Below, one piece after another: positions 36,025 through 48,868 of a stretch of DNA of 64,000 nucleotides; position 1 is the stretch's first letter; every line of letters starts with the position of its first letter. Below the pieces are notes generated by a model. The model saw nothing but the letters and a program-made list of their open reading frames with translations. It ran no database searches and was not told the DNA's origin. This DNA is from JARFQW01 sp963842955 (lineage in GTDB: Bacteria; Pseudomonadota; Gammaproteobacteria; Steroidobacterales; XN24), in assembly GCA_963842955.1 (NCBI GenBank), contig CAWJIJ010000006.1, positions 62,001-126,000 on the forward strand. The letters are read 5' to 3'. The position numbers and the translations under genes were made by a program.

Positions 36025-37965
36025 ATGACCGGGGCGCATCACGGCTATCGATTCGCCGGTTTCACGCTGGACCTGGATCGGGGGGCGTTGTTTCGCGGTG
36101 AGGAAGAGATACCTCTTCGGCCCAAGGCATTCGAGGTCCTGAATGTGCTTGTTGCCCGCGCCGGCACCCTGGTGTCCAAGCACGAACTGATGGATACGGT
36201 GTGGGCTGACACCGTCGTCACCGATGGGTCGCTTACCCAGTGCCTGGCGGAGATTCGCCGTGCCCTCGGCGACGATCAGCGCGAAATGGTCCGGACCGTT
36301 CCCCGGCGCGGCTTCATCTTCGAGCTGCCCGTGGTGGAAGAGACTGGCGCGCAGTTAGAGGCCTCCGGTAGTCCGGTTATGACTTCGACAGGCCGTGCAA
36401 GCGATTCAGCCCCAAGGCCGCGCCAGCAGATCCTGCTGCCGGCCATCCTTGTCGGTATCGGTTTGCTCCTATGGTGGATGCTGCCGGAGCGTTCAGGAGA
36501 CACCGCGGTGACGCCGCCCACTGCCGTCCTGACCCCAAGGGACAACCGGATTGCCGTGCTGCCGTTTCTCGACCTCTCGGCCTCCGGAGAGGAATCCTGG
36601 TTCGGCGACGGGATGTCGGAGGAGATCATCAACCTGCTGGCGCGTTCGCCAGGTCTTGGCGTTGTCGCCCGCACGTCATCCTTCGCGTTCAAGGGCATCC
36701 CGGAGGCGAGTGTCCGGGATATTGCGGAGTCGCTGAACGTGGCCTACGTGGTCGAGGGCAGCGTGCGCTGGGACGGCGACCGAATCCGGGTCACCGCCCA
36801 GCTCATCGACACGACCGACAGCACGCACCTGTGGTCCGAGACCTACGATCGCGAGGTGGCCGACATTTTCGACGTTCAGGTCGGCATCGCGACCGCCGTG
36901 ACCCAGTCGCTTGCAGCCACCCTGGGCGCTACGGACATCCGGCTTGCCGGCACCCGGCGTGTCGATCCAAAGGCCCAGGAGCGCTACCTGCAGGGGCGGT
37001 TTCTCTATCATCGCCGGGCCCCCGGGGACGTGGCCAGAGCTATAGAGCGCTTCAGGGAGGCGACGGCGATCCAGCCGGATTACGCCGCCGCATGGGCGTC
37101 CCTCGTCGGGGCCTACCGGATCATGATCATTAACGAGGGTGGGGATCGGGCCGAGATCTTGCCCCTCATGCGTGAGGCGGGCAAGCGGGCGGAGGCAGCG
37201 GATCCCGACAATGCGGAAGTGCAGCTTCGACTCGCGGCTCTTGCCCTGGAGGAGGGCGACCCGGGAACAGCCCGGTGCCGGTTTCAGCGGGCCCTGGCGC
37301 TGGATTCGGGTCACCCGCTGATTCTCGAGACGCTGGCGGGCCACGCCTCAGCCGACCTGGACATGGAGCAGGCGCTGGCCTACCAGCGAAAAGCCGCCGA
37401 CCTCGACCCCTTGTCGCCACTGGTGCGCGGCAACTTCGTGCAATACCTGGTGTGGGCGGGGCGCTATCAGGAGGCCGAGGTAGGTGCTCTCGAGGTCATC
37501 GACCTCAGCCCGGGCAAGGCAGACAACATGAATCTCGCCAGGGTCAATGCGCTTCTTCTGCAGGGGCAGAGCGACCGTGCGCTCGCTCTGCTGAACGAGA
37601 CGGAGCCGGTCAGCGAAGCGCAATTTGCGCGGTCGAAAGCCATCGCGCTGCACGCCACGGGACACGTCGAGGAGGCCCGCACTCTCGCGGCAGACCTGTC
37701 GGCGCCGATGAGTAATGAAACGCTGATTCAGCGCATCGAATATGCCGCGCATACCGGCGATAAGGACACGGCCTACAGACTGCTGCAGTCTGCTACCCGT
37801 CGGGCCCGCGAGTCCCGGGACTCCGGCGAAATGCCCTGGTGGGCCCGGCGTGCCCGGCCCTCGCCCTTCCTGCGCAGCCTGCACGGCGACCCCCGCTGGG
37901 AGGACTGGATGGACGCGACCGATATCTGGGGCGGCATCGAGTGTCCCAGGGCAGACGCTCCATAA
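36025..37965 (+). CDS. CadC-like winged-helix transmembrane regulator with TPR sensor
   Basis: 646 residues: an OmpR/PhoB-type winged helix (~6-100; LRPKAFEVLNVLVARAGTLVSKHELMDTVW...VRTVPRRGFIFE), one transmembrane helix (~132-152, ending LLLWWML), and an adenylate-cyclase-associated TolB-N-like module (NRIAVLPFLDLSASGEESWFGDGMSEEIINLLAR...). A TPR region follows (~310-600). Such proteins bind DNA from the membrane and sense through the periplasmic part. The start at 36025 has a GGGGGG run upstream. A small hairpin (CCGTCA-AACC-TGACGG, 36002-36017) abuts the ribosome binding site. Target genes are unknown; the neighbouring terminator isolates it from upstream genes. Confidence 0.9.
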   Translation: MTGAHHGYRFAGFTLDLDRGALFRGEEEIPLRPKAFEVLNVLVARAGTLVSKHELMDTVWADTVVTDGSLTQCLAEIRRALGDDQREMVRTVPRRGFIFELPVVEETGAQLEASGSPVMTSTGRASDSAPRPRQQILLPAILVGIGLLLWWMLPERSGDTAVTPPTAVLTPRDNRIAVLPFLDLSASGEESWFGDGMSEEIINLLARSPGLGVVARTSSFAFKGIPEASVRDIAESLNVAYVVEGSVRWDGDRIRVTAQLIDTTDSTHLWSETYDREVADIFDVQVGIATAVTQSLAATLGATDIRLAGTRRVDPKAQERYLQGRFLYHRRAPGDVARAIERFREATAIQPDYAAAWASLVGAYRIMIINEGGDRAEILPLMREAGKRAEAADPDNAEVQLRLAALALEEGDPGTARCRFQRALALDSGHPLILETLAGHASADLDMEQALAYQRKAADLDPLSPLVRGNFVQYLVWAGRYQEAEVGALEVIDLSPGKADNMNLARVNALLLQGQSDRALALLNETEPVSEAQFARSKAIALHATGHVEEARTLAADLSAPMSNETLIQRIEYAAHTGDKDTAYRLLQSATRRARESRDSGEMPWWARRARPSPFLRSLHGDPRWEDWMDATDIWGGIECPRADAP

Positions 37966-38044
37966 CCGTCCGCGTGGGTCCTGACCGCGCCGGGGGCGTG
38001 GAAAAAGGGCGTGGATCTGCGGAAAAGCGCGTTACCCTCCCGTC

Positions 38045-38398
38045 ATGGACCGTGCCGCTTTCGAAGCCGTTGTCGAAGACGTGATCGAGCACCTGCCCGA
38101 CTGGGTGCACGAGGGAATCCATAATCTGACGATCGTCGTCGACGAATGGCCGTCCGCGGATCAGGACCCGGACGGCGAAGGCCTGCTCGGGCTCTACGAG
38201 GGCATCGCGCTGCCTGAGCGGGGCAGCGACTACGTGGACGCGCTGCCGGACGTGATCCATGTGTTCCGGCAGCCGCATCTGCAACTGGGACTCGGCCACG
38301 AGGACCTGGTGGCGGAGATTCGCACGACGGTCCTCCACGAGCTGGCCCACTACTTCGGCTTCGACGACGACCACCTGGACGACATCGGCATGGGCTGA
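38045..38398 (+). CDS. Minimal zincin-like metallopeptidase family protein
   Basis: 117 residues. The signature LHELAHYFGFDDDHLDDIG (HExxH plus downstream Asp/His) and an N-terminal VEDVIEHLPDWVHEGIHNLTIVVDEWP match the TTHA0227-like mini-metallopeptidases (DUF1025-type). No signal peptide. Physiological substrates of this family are not established. It starts 79 nt after the CadC-like gene. Confidence 0.9.
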   Translation: MDRAAFEAVVEDVIEHLPDWVHEGIHNLTIVVDEWPSADQDPDGEGLLGLYEGIALPERGSDYVDALPDVIHVFRQPHLQLGLGHEDLVAEIRTTVLHELAHYFGFDDDHLDDIGMG

Positions 38399-38628
38399 GC
38401 CCCGGGCCGGGAGGCCTTGCTCCGGCGTGCCTGGTGAATTGCCGTGGCGCAGCAATCCGGCGAGCCGGTGATCGTGGCCATGGACTCATCAGGAACCGGG
38501 TCATGTAGTTGATTTCCCTCATCGTGCGCAGCCGCCAGTCCTGCTAGTTTTGGGGTAGGCCAACGGACACGCTTGGCTGTCAAACAAGACCAGGTTCTGC
38601 GGGCGGAAGCGGCCGCGGAGGAGATCTC

Positions 38629-40283
38629 ATGACCGAGCGCCGCGCCGATCTGACCCGGCCTGCGGATCTGCATCATCTGCAGTTCTCAGGTCCGCTACGC
38701 ACCCAGAGACCCCGTTATCTCGACCGCCTGCCACCGTGCAACGATGCCTGCCCCGCGGGCGAGAACATCCAGGCCTGGCTGGCCGAGGCTCAGGCCGGCC
38801 AGTTCAGAGCGGCCTGGGAAATCCTCGTTGCTGACAATCCGATGCCGGCCATCCACGGTCGGGTCTGTTACCACCCCTGTGAAGACCGCTGCAACCGGGC
38901 GGCCATGGACGGCTCGGTCAGCATCCACGCCGTCGAGCGATTCCTGGGCGACCAGGCGCTGGCCCGCCAGTGGCCGCTTCCCATGCCGGACCAGGACAGC
39001 GGCAAGCGCGTGCTGGTCGTGGGCGCCGGGCCCTCGGGACTGTCCGCGGCCTATCACCTTCGCCGGCTGGGTCATGCGGTGGAGATCCGCGAAGCCGGGC
39101 CGGTCGCCGGCGGCATGATGCACTTCGGAATCCCCGCCTACCGGCTGCCGCGGGATGTGCTGGAGGGGGAGGTTCGGCGTATCGAGGCGGCCGGAGTCAC
39201 GATCACCTTGAATCACAAGGTGGAAGACGCCCTGGCCGAGCAGGCGGCAGGAGATTTCGACGCCGTGTTCCTCGCCGTAGGGGCGCACCTGTCCAAACGC
39301 GTGGACATTCCGGGACGGGATGCCGGCAAGATGCTCGATGCCATCAGTTTCCTGAAGAGCGTGGAGGAGGGTAACGCGCCCCGGCTCGGCCGCCGGGTTG
39401 CCGTCTATGGCGGCGGCAATACCGCGATGGACGCCGCGCGCGTTGCCAAGCGCCTGGGCGCCAGCGAGGCCCTCATCATCTATCGCCGGGATCGCGAGCA
39501 CATGCCTGCCCACGAGGCGGAAGCTGACGAGGCCCTGGAGGAGGGCGTCAAGATCAACTGGCTGCGGACCATCCGGGAGATCGACACCACCACGTTCAAG
39601 GTGGAAGTCATGGAGGTGGACGACAACGGCCGGCCCCAGCCGACGGGCCGCTTCGAGACCCTCGAAGCCGACTCCTTGATCCTGGCCCTCGGGCAGGACG
39701 TGGACACCGGCTGGCTGGCCCAGGTTCCGGACCTGGAATTCAACCGGGACGGCTCGGTGATCGTGGACGGCAACCTCATGACCGGTCATCCGGGCATCTT
39801 CGCCGGGGGCGACATGGCGTCGAAGGAACGCACGGTCACCGTGGGTGTCGGCCATGGCAAGCGTGCCGCCCGCTGTGTGAACGCGTGGCTGGCCGGATCC
39901 GAGTATGCGGACCCGCCCCGCAACGAGCTGGTTACCGCCGATATGCTGCGGCCCTGGTTTGCGACCGATGCCGAGATCCGCGCGCAGCCGCGTATCGAGG
40001 ACGACCGGCGGGAGGAGGGCTTCGAGGAGGTAACCCTGGGCCTGGACCGCCAGGCGGCGGTCTTCGAGGCCGGGCGATGCCTGTCCTGCGGCAACTGTTT
40101 CGAATGCGACGGCTGCTACGGCGCCTGCCCCGAGGGCGCGGTGATCAAACTGGGTCGCGGCCAGCGCTACCGCTTCGACTACGACAAGTGCACGGGTTGC
40201 GCGGTCTGCTACGAGCAGTGTCCCTGCAACGCCATCGAGATGGTTGCCGAGGCGGACCCGGCGCCCGCGGCGGAGGTGGTGTC

Positions 40284-40287
<4 letters not shown>
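38629..40287 (+). CDS. GltD-like NAD(P)H/FAD oxidoreductase with 4Fe-4S domains
   Basis: 552 residues. The N-terminal Fer4_20 cysteine cluster (PPCNDACPAGENIQAW...CYHPCEDRCNR) and FAD/NAD Rossmann motifs (VLVVGAGPSGLSAAYHLRRLGH; RVAVYGGGNTAMDAARVAKRLG) are as in the glutamate synthase small subunit. The C-terminal part adds ferredoxin-like clusters CLSCGNCFECDGCYGACPEGA and CTGCAVCYEQCPCNAIEM. The gene's stop overlaps the GTG start of the pyruvate:ferredoxin oxidoreductase gene. This implies electron transfer between pyruvate oxidation, ferredoxin and NAD(P)H. GAGGAG precedes the start. Confidence 0.9.
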
Positions 40288-43901
<3,614 letters not shown>

Positions 43902-43905
<4 letters not shown>

Positions 43906-44897
43906 GCATGGAGACCCGCTATATGGGCCTGGCTCTCGCCCACCCGGTGGTTGCCAGCGCCTCACCGATGTCGGCCAATGTCGACGGCATCTGTCGCATG
44001 GAGGATGCCGGCGCGGCAGCCGTTGTGATGCCGTCGCTGTTCGAAGAACAGCTGCGGGCCGAGGCAGCGATCCTGGAGCGCCTGACCGAGTCCATTGCCG
44101 ACCACTATGCCGAGTCGCTGTCGTTCTTTCCCTCCATCGGCACGTACAAGGCCAGCTCCGACGAGTATCTTGAGACCCTGCAGACGGCCCGTGAGCGTAC
44201 CGACATCCCGATCATGGCGAGCCTTAACGGGTTTACAGCCGAGGGCTGGATCGAACACGCGCGCAGTCTCGAGTCGGCGGGCGCCAGTGCCATTGAGCTC
44301 AATGTCTACTATCTGCCAACGGACCTGGATGAAACCGGCGCGGAAGTCGAGCGCCGCTACTCGGACATCGTGCATGCGGTGAAGTCCACCGTGTCGATAC
44401 CGGTGGCCATCAAGGTGGGTCCGCAGTTCAGCGCCTTCGGACACACCGCTTGCAGCCTGGCGGCCGCCGGGGCCGACGGCATCGTCATGTTCAATCGTTT
44501 CTATCGGCCCGACTTCGACATCGACACGCTGGAAGCGTCACGCGCGCTCAGCCTCAGTTCGGCGGAGGAAATCCGCCAGGGACTGTTCTGGCTCTCGCTG
44601 CTCCACGGCAAGGTGGATGTATCGCTGGCGGCGTCGTCGGGTGTCGAAACCCATGAGCAGGTGGTCAAGTACCTGCTGGCCGGCGCGGATATCGTGATGA
44701 CCACGTCGGCGCTCCTGCGACACGGCCCGGAGCACCTGACCGGACTGCGGGACGGCCTGGAGGCCTGGATGGAGCAGCGGGGCTTCAGCTCGATCGAGGG
44801 CATGCGGGGCCTGATGAGCCTGGGCCGCGTTAGCGACCCCTCCGCCTTCGAGCGGGCCAACTACATCCAGCTGCTGGAGGAATATGATGCGGTCTGA
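43902..44897 (+). CDS. Dihydroorotate-dehydrogenase-like FMN protein
   Basis: 331 residues with the DHOD TIM-barrel pattern: TRYMGLALAHPVVASASPMS, PIMASLNGF, SAIELNVYYLP, IPVAIKVGPQFS, GADGIVMFNRFY and ASSGVETHEQVVKYLLAGAD. Dedicated DHODs contain a conserved catalytic base and orotate-binding Asn set that I do not see fully, and this variant is commonly found next to PFOR, so a role other than pyrimidine synthesis is likely. Its start overlaps the PFOR stop (ATGA). It closes a three-gene coupled operon. Confidence 0.87.
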
Positions 44898-45009
44898 GGG
44901 GGCGGCCAGCCGCAACGTCGTTCGAGGTCGATGGAATCCGACGGGCGTCCGCGCCCGCCGGCTTGCGTGACATTCAGGCCACGACTGATCGCCGACTGAC
45001 TGCTTCAGC

Positions 45010-46671
45010 GTGCCGACAAGCAACAGACACTCCGGAAAACCGGGCTCGCGCCTGGGTCTGCTGAGACCCTCGCCGGTTACGGCGAGTCATCTTCGGGGCG
45101 ATATGTTTGGCGGCCTGACGGCGGCCATTGTGGCGCTGCCCCTGGCGCTTGCTTTCGGTGTAGCGTCGGGCGCGGGCCCCATTGCCGGCCTCTATGGCGC
45201 TGCCTTTGTCGGGTTTTTCGCGGCCATGTTCGGCGGAACGCCCAGCCAGATCTCCGGTCCCACGGGGCCCATGACTATCGTGGCCGCGTCCGTCTTCACC
45301 CAGTACGCCGGCCAGCCCGCTGTCGCCTTTACAGTGATCATGCTGGCCGGCGCGTTTCAGATCCTGTTCGGCATGTTGCGTCTGGGGCGTTTCGTCAATC
45401 TCATGCCATATCCGGTGATCTCGGGATTCATGACCGGCGTCGGCTGCATTCTCGTGATCATGCAGATCGAGCCGATCCTGGGCTACCCGAGTCCAGCCAG
45501 CGTGATGAACGCCCTGACGGTTCTTCCAGAGGAATTGCGGACCCCGAACGGGCATGCGGTGATCGTCGGCATCACGACCTTCGCCATCTGCATGTTCACT
45601 CCAAAAAGGATCGGCCGCCTGGTGCCGGCGCCGTTGCTGGCCCTGCTGGCCGGCTCACTGCTGGCACTCGTTCTGCACGAGGCGCCTGTGCTGGGCTCGA
45701 TTCCCACCGGCTGGCCCGACTGGCAGTGGCCTGCCTTTGATGTCTCGCAACTCAACGACATGCTGGTTTCAGCGGTCGTGCTCGCCACCCTGGGGTCCAT
45801 CGACAGCCTCCTGACGTCCCTGGTGGCCGACAATCTGACCCGCACCTTTCACGATTCGGACAAGGAGCTTGTCGGGCAGGGCCTGGGCAACCTCGTCTCC
45901 GGCCTGGCCGGCGGCATTCCGGGGGCCGGCGCGACGATCAGGACGCTGACGAACATCAAGGCCGGAGGTCGTACGGGCCTGTCGGGCATGATTCACTCCG
46001 CCGTACTCGTGGCCGTTGTTCTCGGGCTCGGACCGGCGGTTGGCTTCATTCCCCACGCAGCCTTGGCCGGCATACTCGTCAAGGTGGGCATCGATGTCGT
46101 GGACTGGCGCTACCTGGGCCGAGTCCTCAAGGCACCGCGCGTGGACGTGGTGCTCATGCTCATTGTGCTGGGCCTGACGGTGTTCGTCGACGTCGTGACC
46201 GCGGTCGCTGCCGGGGTGGTCCTGGCCAGCCTTTCCTTCGTCAAGGAGGCTGCAGAAGTCCAGATGGAGTCGATCCGCGCGATCGCAGACCCCGAGCACG
46301 CGGTGTTTTTCAGTTCCGAGGAGGCGGAGCTTTTCAGGCGGTGTTCCGGCCGTGTGCTGATTCTTCACCTGTCCGGCCTGATCAGCTTCGGAGCGGCCAG
46401 TGAAATGATGCGCCGTTTCTCAACTGTCGGAAGCTACGATGTCCTGATGATCGATCTGCTGGACGTGCCGCGCGTCGATGGCAGTGCGGCGCTGGCGCTG
46501 GAATCCATCATCAAGCAGTCCCATGGCGCGGGCAAGCAGGTGATGATCGTCGGGCTGAATCTGTCTGTGGCCCGGGTGCTGGGCCGCCTCGGGGCGTTGG
46601 ACGAGGTCAAGGAGACCGCCAGGTTCGTAAATCGGCTCGATGCACTGCGTGCCGCTGCGTCTGTCGATTGA
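45010..46671 (+). CDS. SulP-family anion transporter with STAS domain
   Basis: 553 residues. SulP signature LFGGLTAAIVALPLALAFGVASG-like start, ISGPTGPMTIV, about 12-14 membrane helices to ~420, then a C-terminal STAS domain (~440-545; RVLILHLSGLISFGAASEM, VLMIDLLDVPRVDGSAALALES). Bacterial SulP proteins move sulfate, bicarbonate or dicarboxylates, often sodium-coupled; the substrate cannot be told here. The GTG start is the farthest that keeps the pre-helix HLRGD segment; no ribosome binding site is obvious. Confidence 0.9.
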   Translation: MPTSNRHSGKPGSRLGLLRPSPVTASHLRGDMFGGLTAAIVALPLALAFGVASGAGPIAGLYGAAFVGFFAAMFGGTPSQISGPTGPMTIVAASVFTQYAGQPAVAFTVIMLAGAFQILFGMLRLGRFVNLMPYPVISGFMTGVGCILVIMQIEPILGYPSPASVMNALTVLPEELRTPNGHAVIVGITTFAICMFTPKRIGRLVPAPLLALLAGSLLALVLHEAPVLGSIPTGWPDWQWPAFDVSQLNDMLVSAVVLATLGSIDSLLTSLVADNLTRTFHDSDKELVGQGLGNLVSGLAGGIPGAGATIRTLTNIKAGGRTGLSGMIHSAVLVAVVLGLGPAVGFIPHAALAGILVKVGIDVVDWRYLGRVLKAPRVDVVLMLIVLGLTVFVDVVTAVAAGVVLASLSFVKEAAEVQMESIRAIADPEHAVFFSSEEAELFRRCSGRVLILHLSGLISFGAASEMMRRFSTVGSYDVLMIDLLDVPRVDGSAALALESIIKQSHGAGKQVMIVGLNLSVARVLGRLGALDEVKETARFVNRLDALRAAASVD

Positions 46672-46705
46672 TCGTCTTTTCAGGCCGCCCGGAGAAGTAC
46701 CGACC

Positions 46706-48052
46706 TCAGGCGCCGGTGGGCGCCGGCGTCATTCCATCGCCCGGCCTTCGCCGCAGCGGCTGCAGCTGCCAGTAGGTCAGCGATCGCCACAGCCATTCCA
46801 GCGGCCCGAAGCGGAAATACTTCATCCACAGTGGGCTGGCCCAGAGCTGAAACGCCCAGATGGCGAAAACCAGCACATACAGCTGCCAGCGCTGGAGCTG
46901 TCCATAGAACCCGAAACCGTAAAACAGCGTCGAACAGATGGCCGTGTGGCCGATGTAGTTGGTCAGCGCCATCCGGCCCACGGCCGACATCCGGGCCATG
47001 AGACGGGGTATCCAGTTCTGCTTGAAGGCATAGAGAATCAGACCCAGGTGACCGAAAGTCATGCCGAGTCGACCCACGTCATACGTGAGATAGGCGCGTT
47101 CGAAGGCCAGCGTGTCAAATCCGCTGCCCATGATATGGACGATCTCGTAGATATTGACTGGCAAACCGACGGCGTAGCCCAGTGCGCCCATGACCAGGTA
47201 AAACCGGGAAGAGCGGCTTGCACCAAGAACGCCCCAGCGCAGCAGAGCCATGCCGATCAGCATGAAGCCGATAACGTCCCAGAACACCCACACGTAGGTG
47301 TCGTATGACTGGAACTCCGTAAGGATCGGCGTGACGTGCGCCACGGCCGTGACATACCCGCTGGTCATTCCCTGGATATCGGCCTGGATCAGACGATCCT
47401 CCGGCTTCTTGTATTTCAGGTGTTCGGCCCAGCCGTCGGCTTTCTCCTGCAGCTCCGGATCTACGGCCTCGCCGGATGCTTCCAGCAGAGCGACCTGGGC
47501 GGCGGCCGTCTGGCCGGCGACGGACTCCTGGTAAAAATACAGGTTTTTGGGAACAAGCGATGCAAGACAGAGGATGCCCAGGATCGTGAGAAACAGCGGA
47601 CGGACCTTGCGGAAGGGATAGAGAAACAGCGCCGCCAGGCCGTAGTAGTAAAGAATCTCACCGACCCACAGCAGGAGATAACCGTGGATGACGCCGAAGG
47701 CAATCAGCCACAGGTTGCGGCGGTAGTAGATGTCCGCGACCGGCAGCCCGAATTCTTTCTCCTCCAGGCGCTGGGTCAGCAGGATGATCCCCGCTCCGAA
47801 CAGCAGGGTGAACAGACCCCGCATGGTCCCTTCGAAAAACAGGGTGGTCGTCATCCAGGCTAACAGGTTCAGGCCGGTGTCGCCGCCGAAGTTGGTGGGG
47901 TCGGAATAGGCAAAGGGCAGTCCGAAGCCCGCGATATTCATCAGCAGAATTCCGCACAACGCGATGCCGCGGAGGGTGTCCAGCGACGAGATGCGATCGG
48001 CGCCGGTGACCGGCTCGGCATCTACCGTTACGTCCGGCGCACGATCAGACAT
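46706..48052 (-). CDS. DUF418-family membrane protein
   Basis: 448 residues with about ten hydrophobic helices. The N-terminal RISSLDTLRGIALCGILLMNIAGFGLP and the C-terminal DUF418 block (RMALTNYIGHTAICSTLFYGFGFYG...WMKYFRFGPLEWLWRSLTYW) are diagnostic. The family is related to acyltransferase-3/YeiB proteins; function is not established. Convergent with the SulP gene, 34 nt apart. Confidence 0.92.
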   Translation of the reverse strand: MSDRAPDVTVDAEPVTGADRISSLDTLRGIALCGILLMNIAGFGLPFAYSDPTNFGGDTGLNLLAWMTTTLFFEGTMRGLFTLLFGAGIILLTQRLEEKEFGLPVADIYYRRNLWLIAFGVIHGYLLLWVGEILYYYGLAALFLYPFRKVRPLFLTILGILCLASLVPKNLYFYQESVAGQTAAAQVALLEASGEAVDPELQEKADGWAEHLKYKKPEDRLIQADIQGMTSGYVTAVAHVTPILTEFQSYDTYVWVFWDVIGFMLIGMALLRWGVLGASRSSRFYLVMGALGYAVGLPVNIYEIVHIMGSGFDTLAFERAYLTYDVGRLGMTFGHLGLILYAFKQNWIPRLMARMSAVGRMALTNYIGHTAICSTLFYGFGFYGQLQRWQLYVLVFAIWAFQLWASPLWMKYFRFGPLEWLWRSLTYWQLQPLRRRPGDGMTPAPTGA

Positions 48053-48229
48053 GGGCTTTGCCTTTCTCTTGGTCTTTGTTATTGATTTTCCCGGGTCAGT
48101 CTAGTTGACTCCCGACATTCCGGGGCTCGGGAAGCCACGCCTCCTGGGGCAGGGAATCAGCATCCGGCAGCTCCCGCCGGGTCTCAGGAGTGAGCTGCGC
48201 CCGTGAGCCTCGGGACGAATGCCTGTTCC

Positions 48230-48868
48230 CTATACCGACAGGGCCAGCAGCATCTGGGCGACGAAATACAGGGGCAGGCCGATGAATCTGTTCTCGAAGC
48301 CGCGTTTGACGAATCGGTCTCTTGCGACGAACAGGTCGGAGATCCAGAACAGTCCTGCTCCCGCCACGATCAGGAGGGCCGGTGCGCGGGCATGGGTGGC
48401 GACGGCCAGTGCGAACATCACGCTGATGACGGCGATGTAGGCGAGCACCGCGCCCTTGAGGTCCGCCGGCACCCGGTCGGCGAGCCACTGGTGCACCACA
48501 ACGGCGGGAATGGCCATGAGCCCCAGGGCGATCACCAGCGCGCCGGGGGATACTCCGCGGATGACGAAGGCCACGGCGAAGGCGAGATGGCCGGCCAGGA
48601 AGGCGAGAATGCCGGCCCGGAAGACGGCCGGCCGGTCGCGCGGAATCAGCAGCACGTCCCCCCACCAGCTAAGAAACAGCGCGACGAGCACGGCTCGCCC
48701 GTAGTTGCTGTCCCACGCCCCGGCTTCGATAGCGATGACCAGGTACAGCGCCGCCGCCAGAGGTTTGGTGAGCCACAGGCCCCGCTCGGACTGGCGGGAC
48801 TCGGCGATCAGCAGGCCGGCCACGGCCAGGGCCAGCAGTGGCAGCAGACCGGAGGGCGCCCCGCTCAC
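48230..48868 (-). CDS. YhhN-family (lysoplasmalogenase-like) membrane protein
   Basis: 212 residues, about eight transmembrane helices. YhhN/TMEM86 pattern: WLTKPLAAALYLVIA, LFLSWWGDVLLI (conserved Asp), GILAFLAGHLAFAVAF, GAGLFWISDLFVARDRFV (second Asp) and a C-terminal YFVAQMLLALSV. Eukaryotic relatives hydrolyse lysoplasmalogen. The start is GTG at 48868, overlapping the upstream DUF2779 stop (GTGA), so the two are translationally coupled. Confidence 0.87.
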   Translation of the reverse strand: MSGAPSGLLPLLALAVAGLLIAESRQSERGLWLTKPLAAALYLVIAIEAGAWDSNYGRAVLVALFLSWWGDVLLIPRDRPAVFRAGILAFLAGHLAFAVAFVIRGVSPGALVIALGLMAIPAVVVHQWLADRVPADLKGAVLAYIAVISVMFALAVATHARAPALLIVAGAGLFWISDLFVARDRFVKRGFENRFIGLPLYFVAQMLLALSV

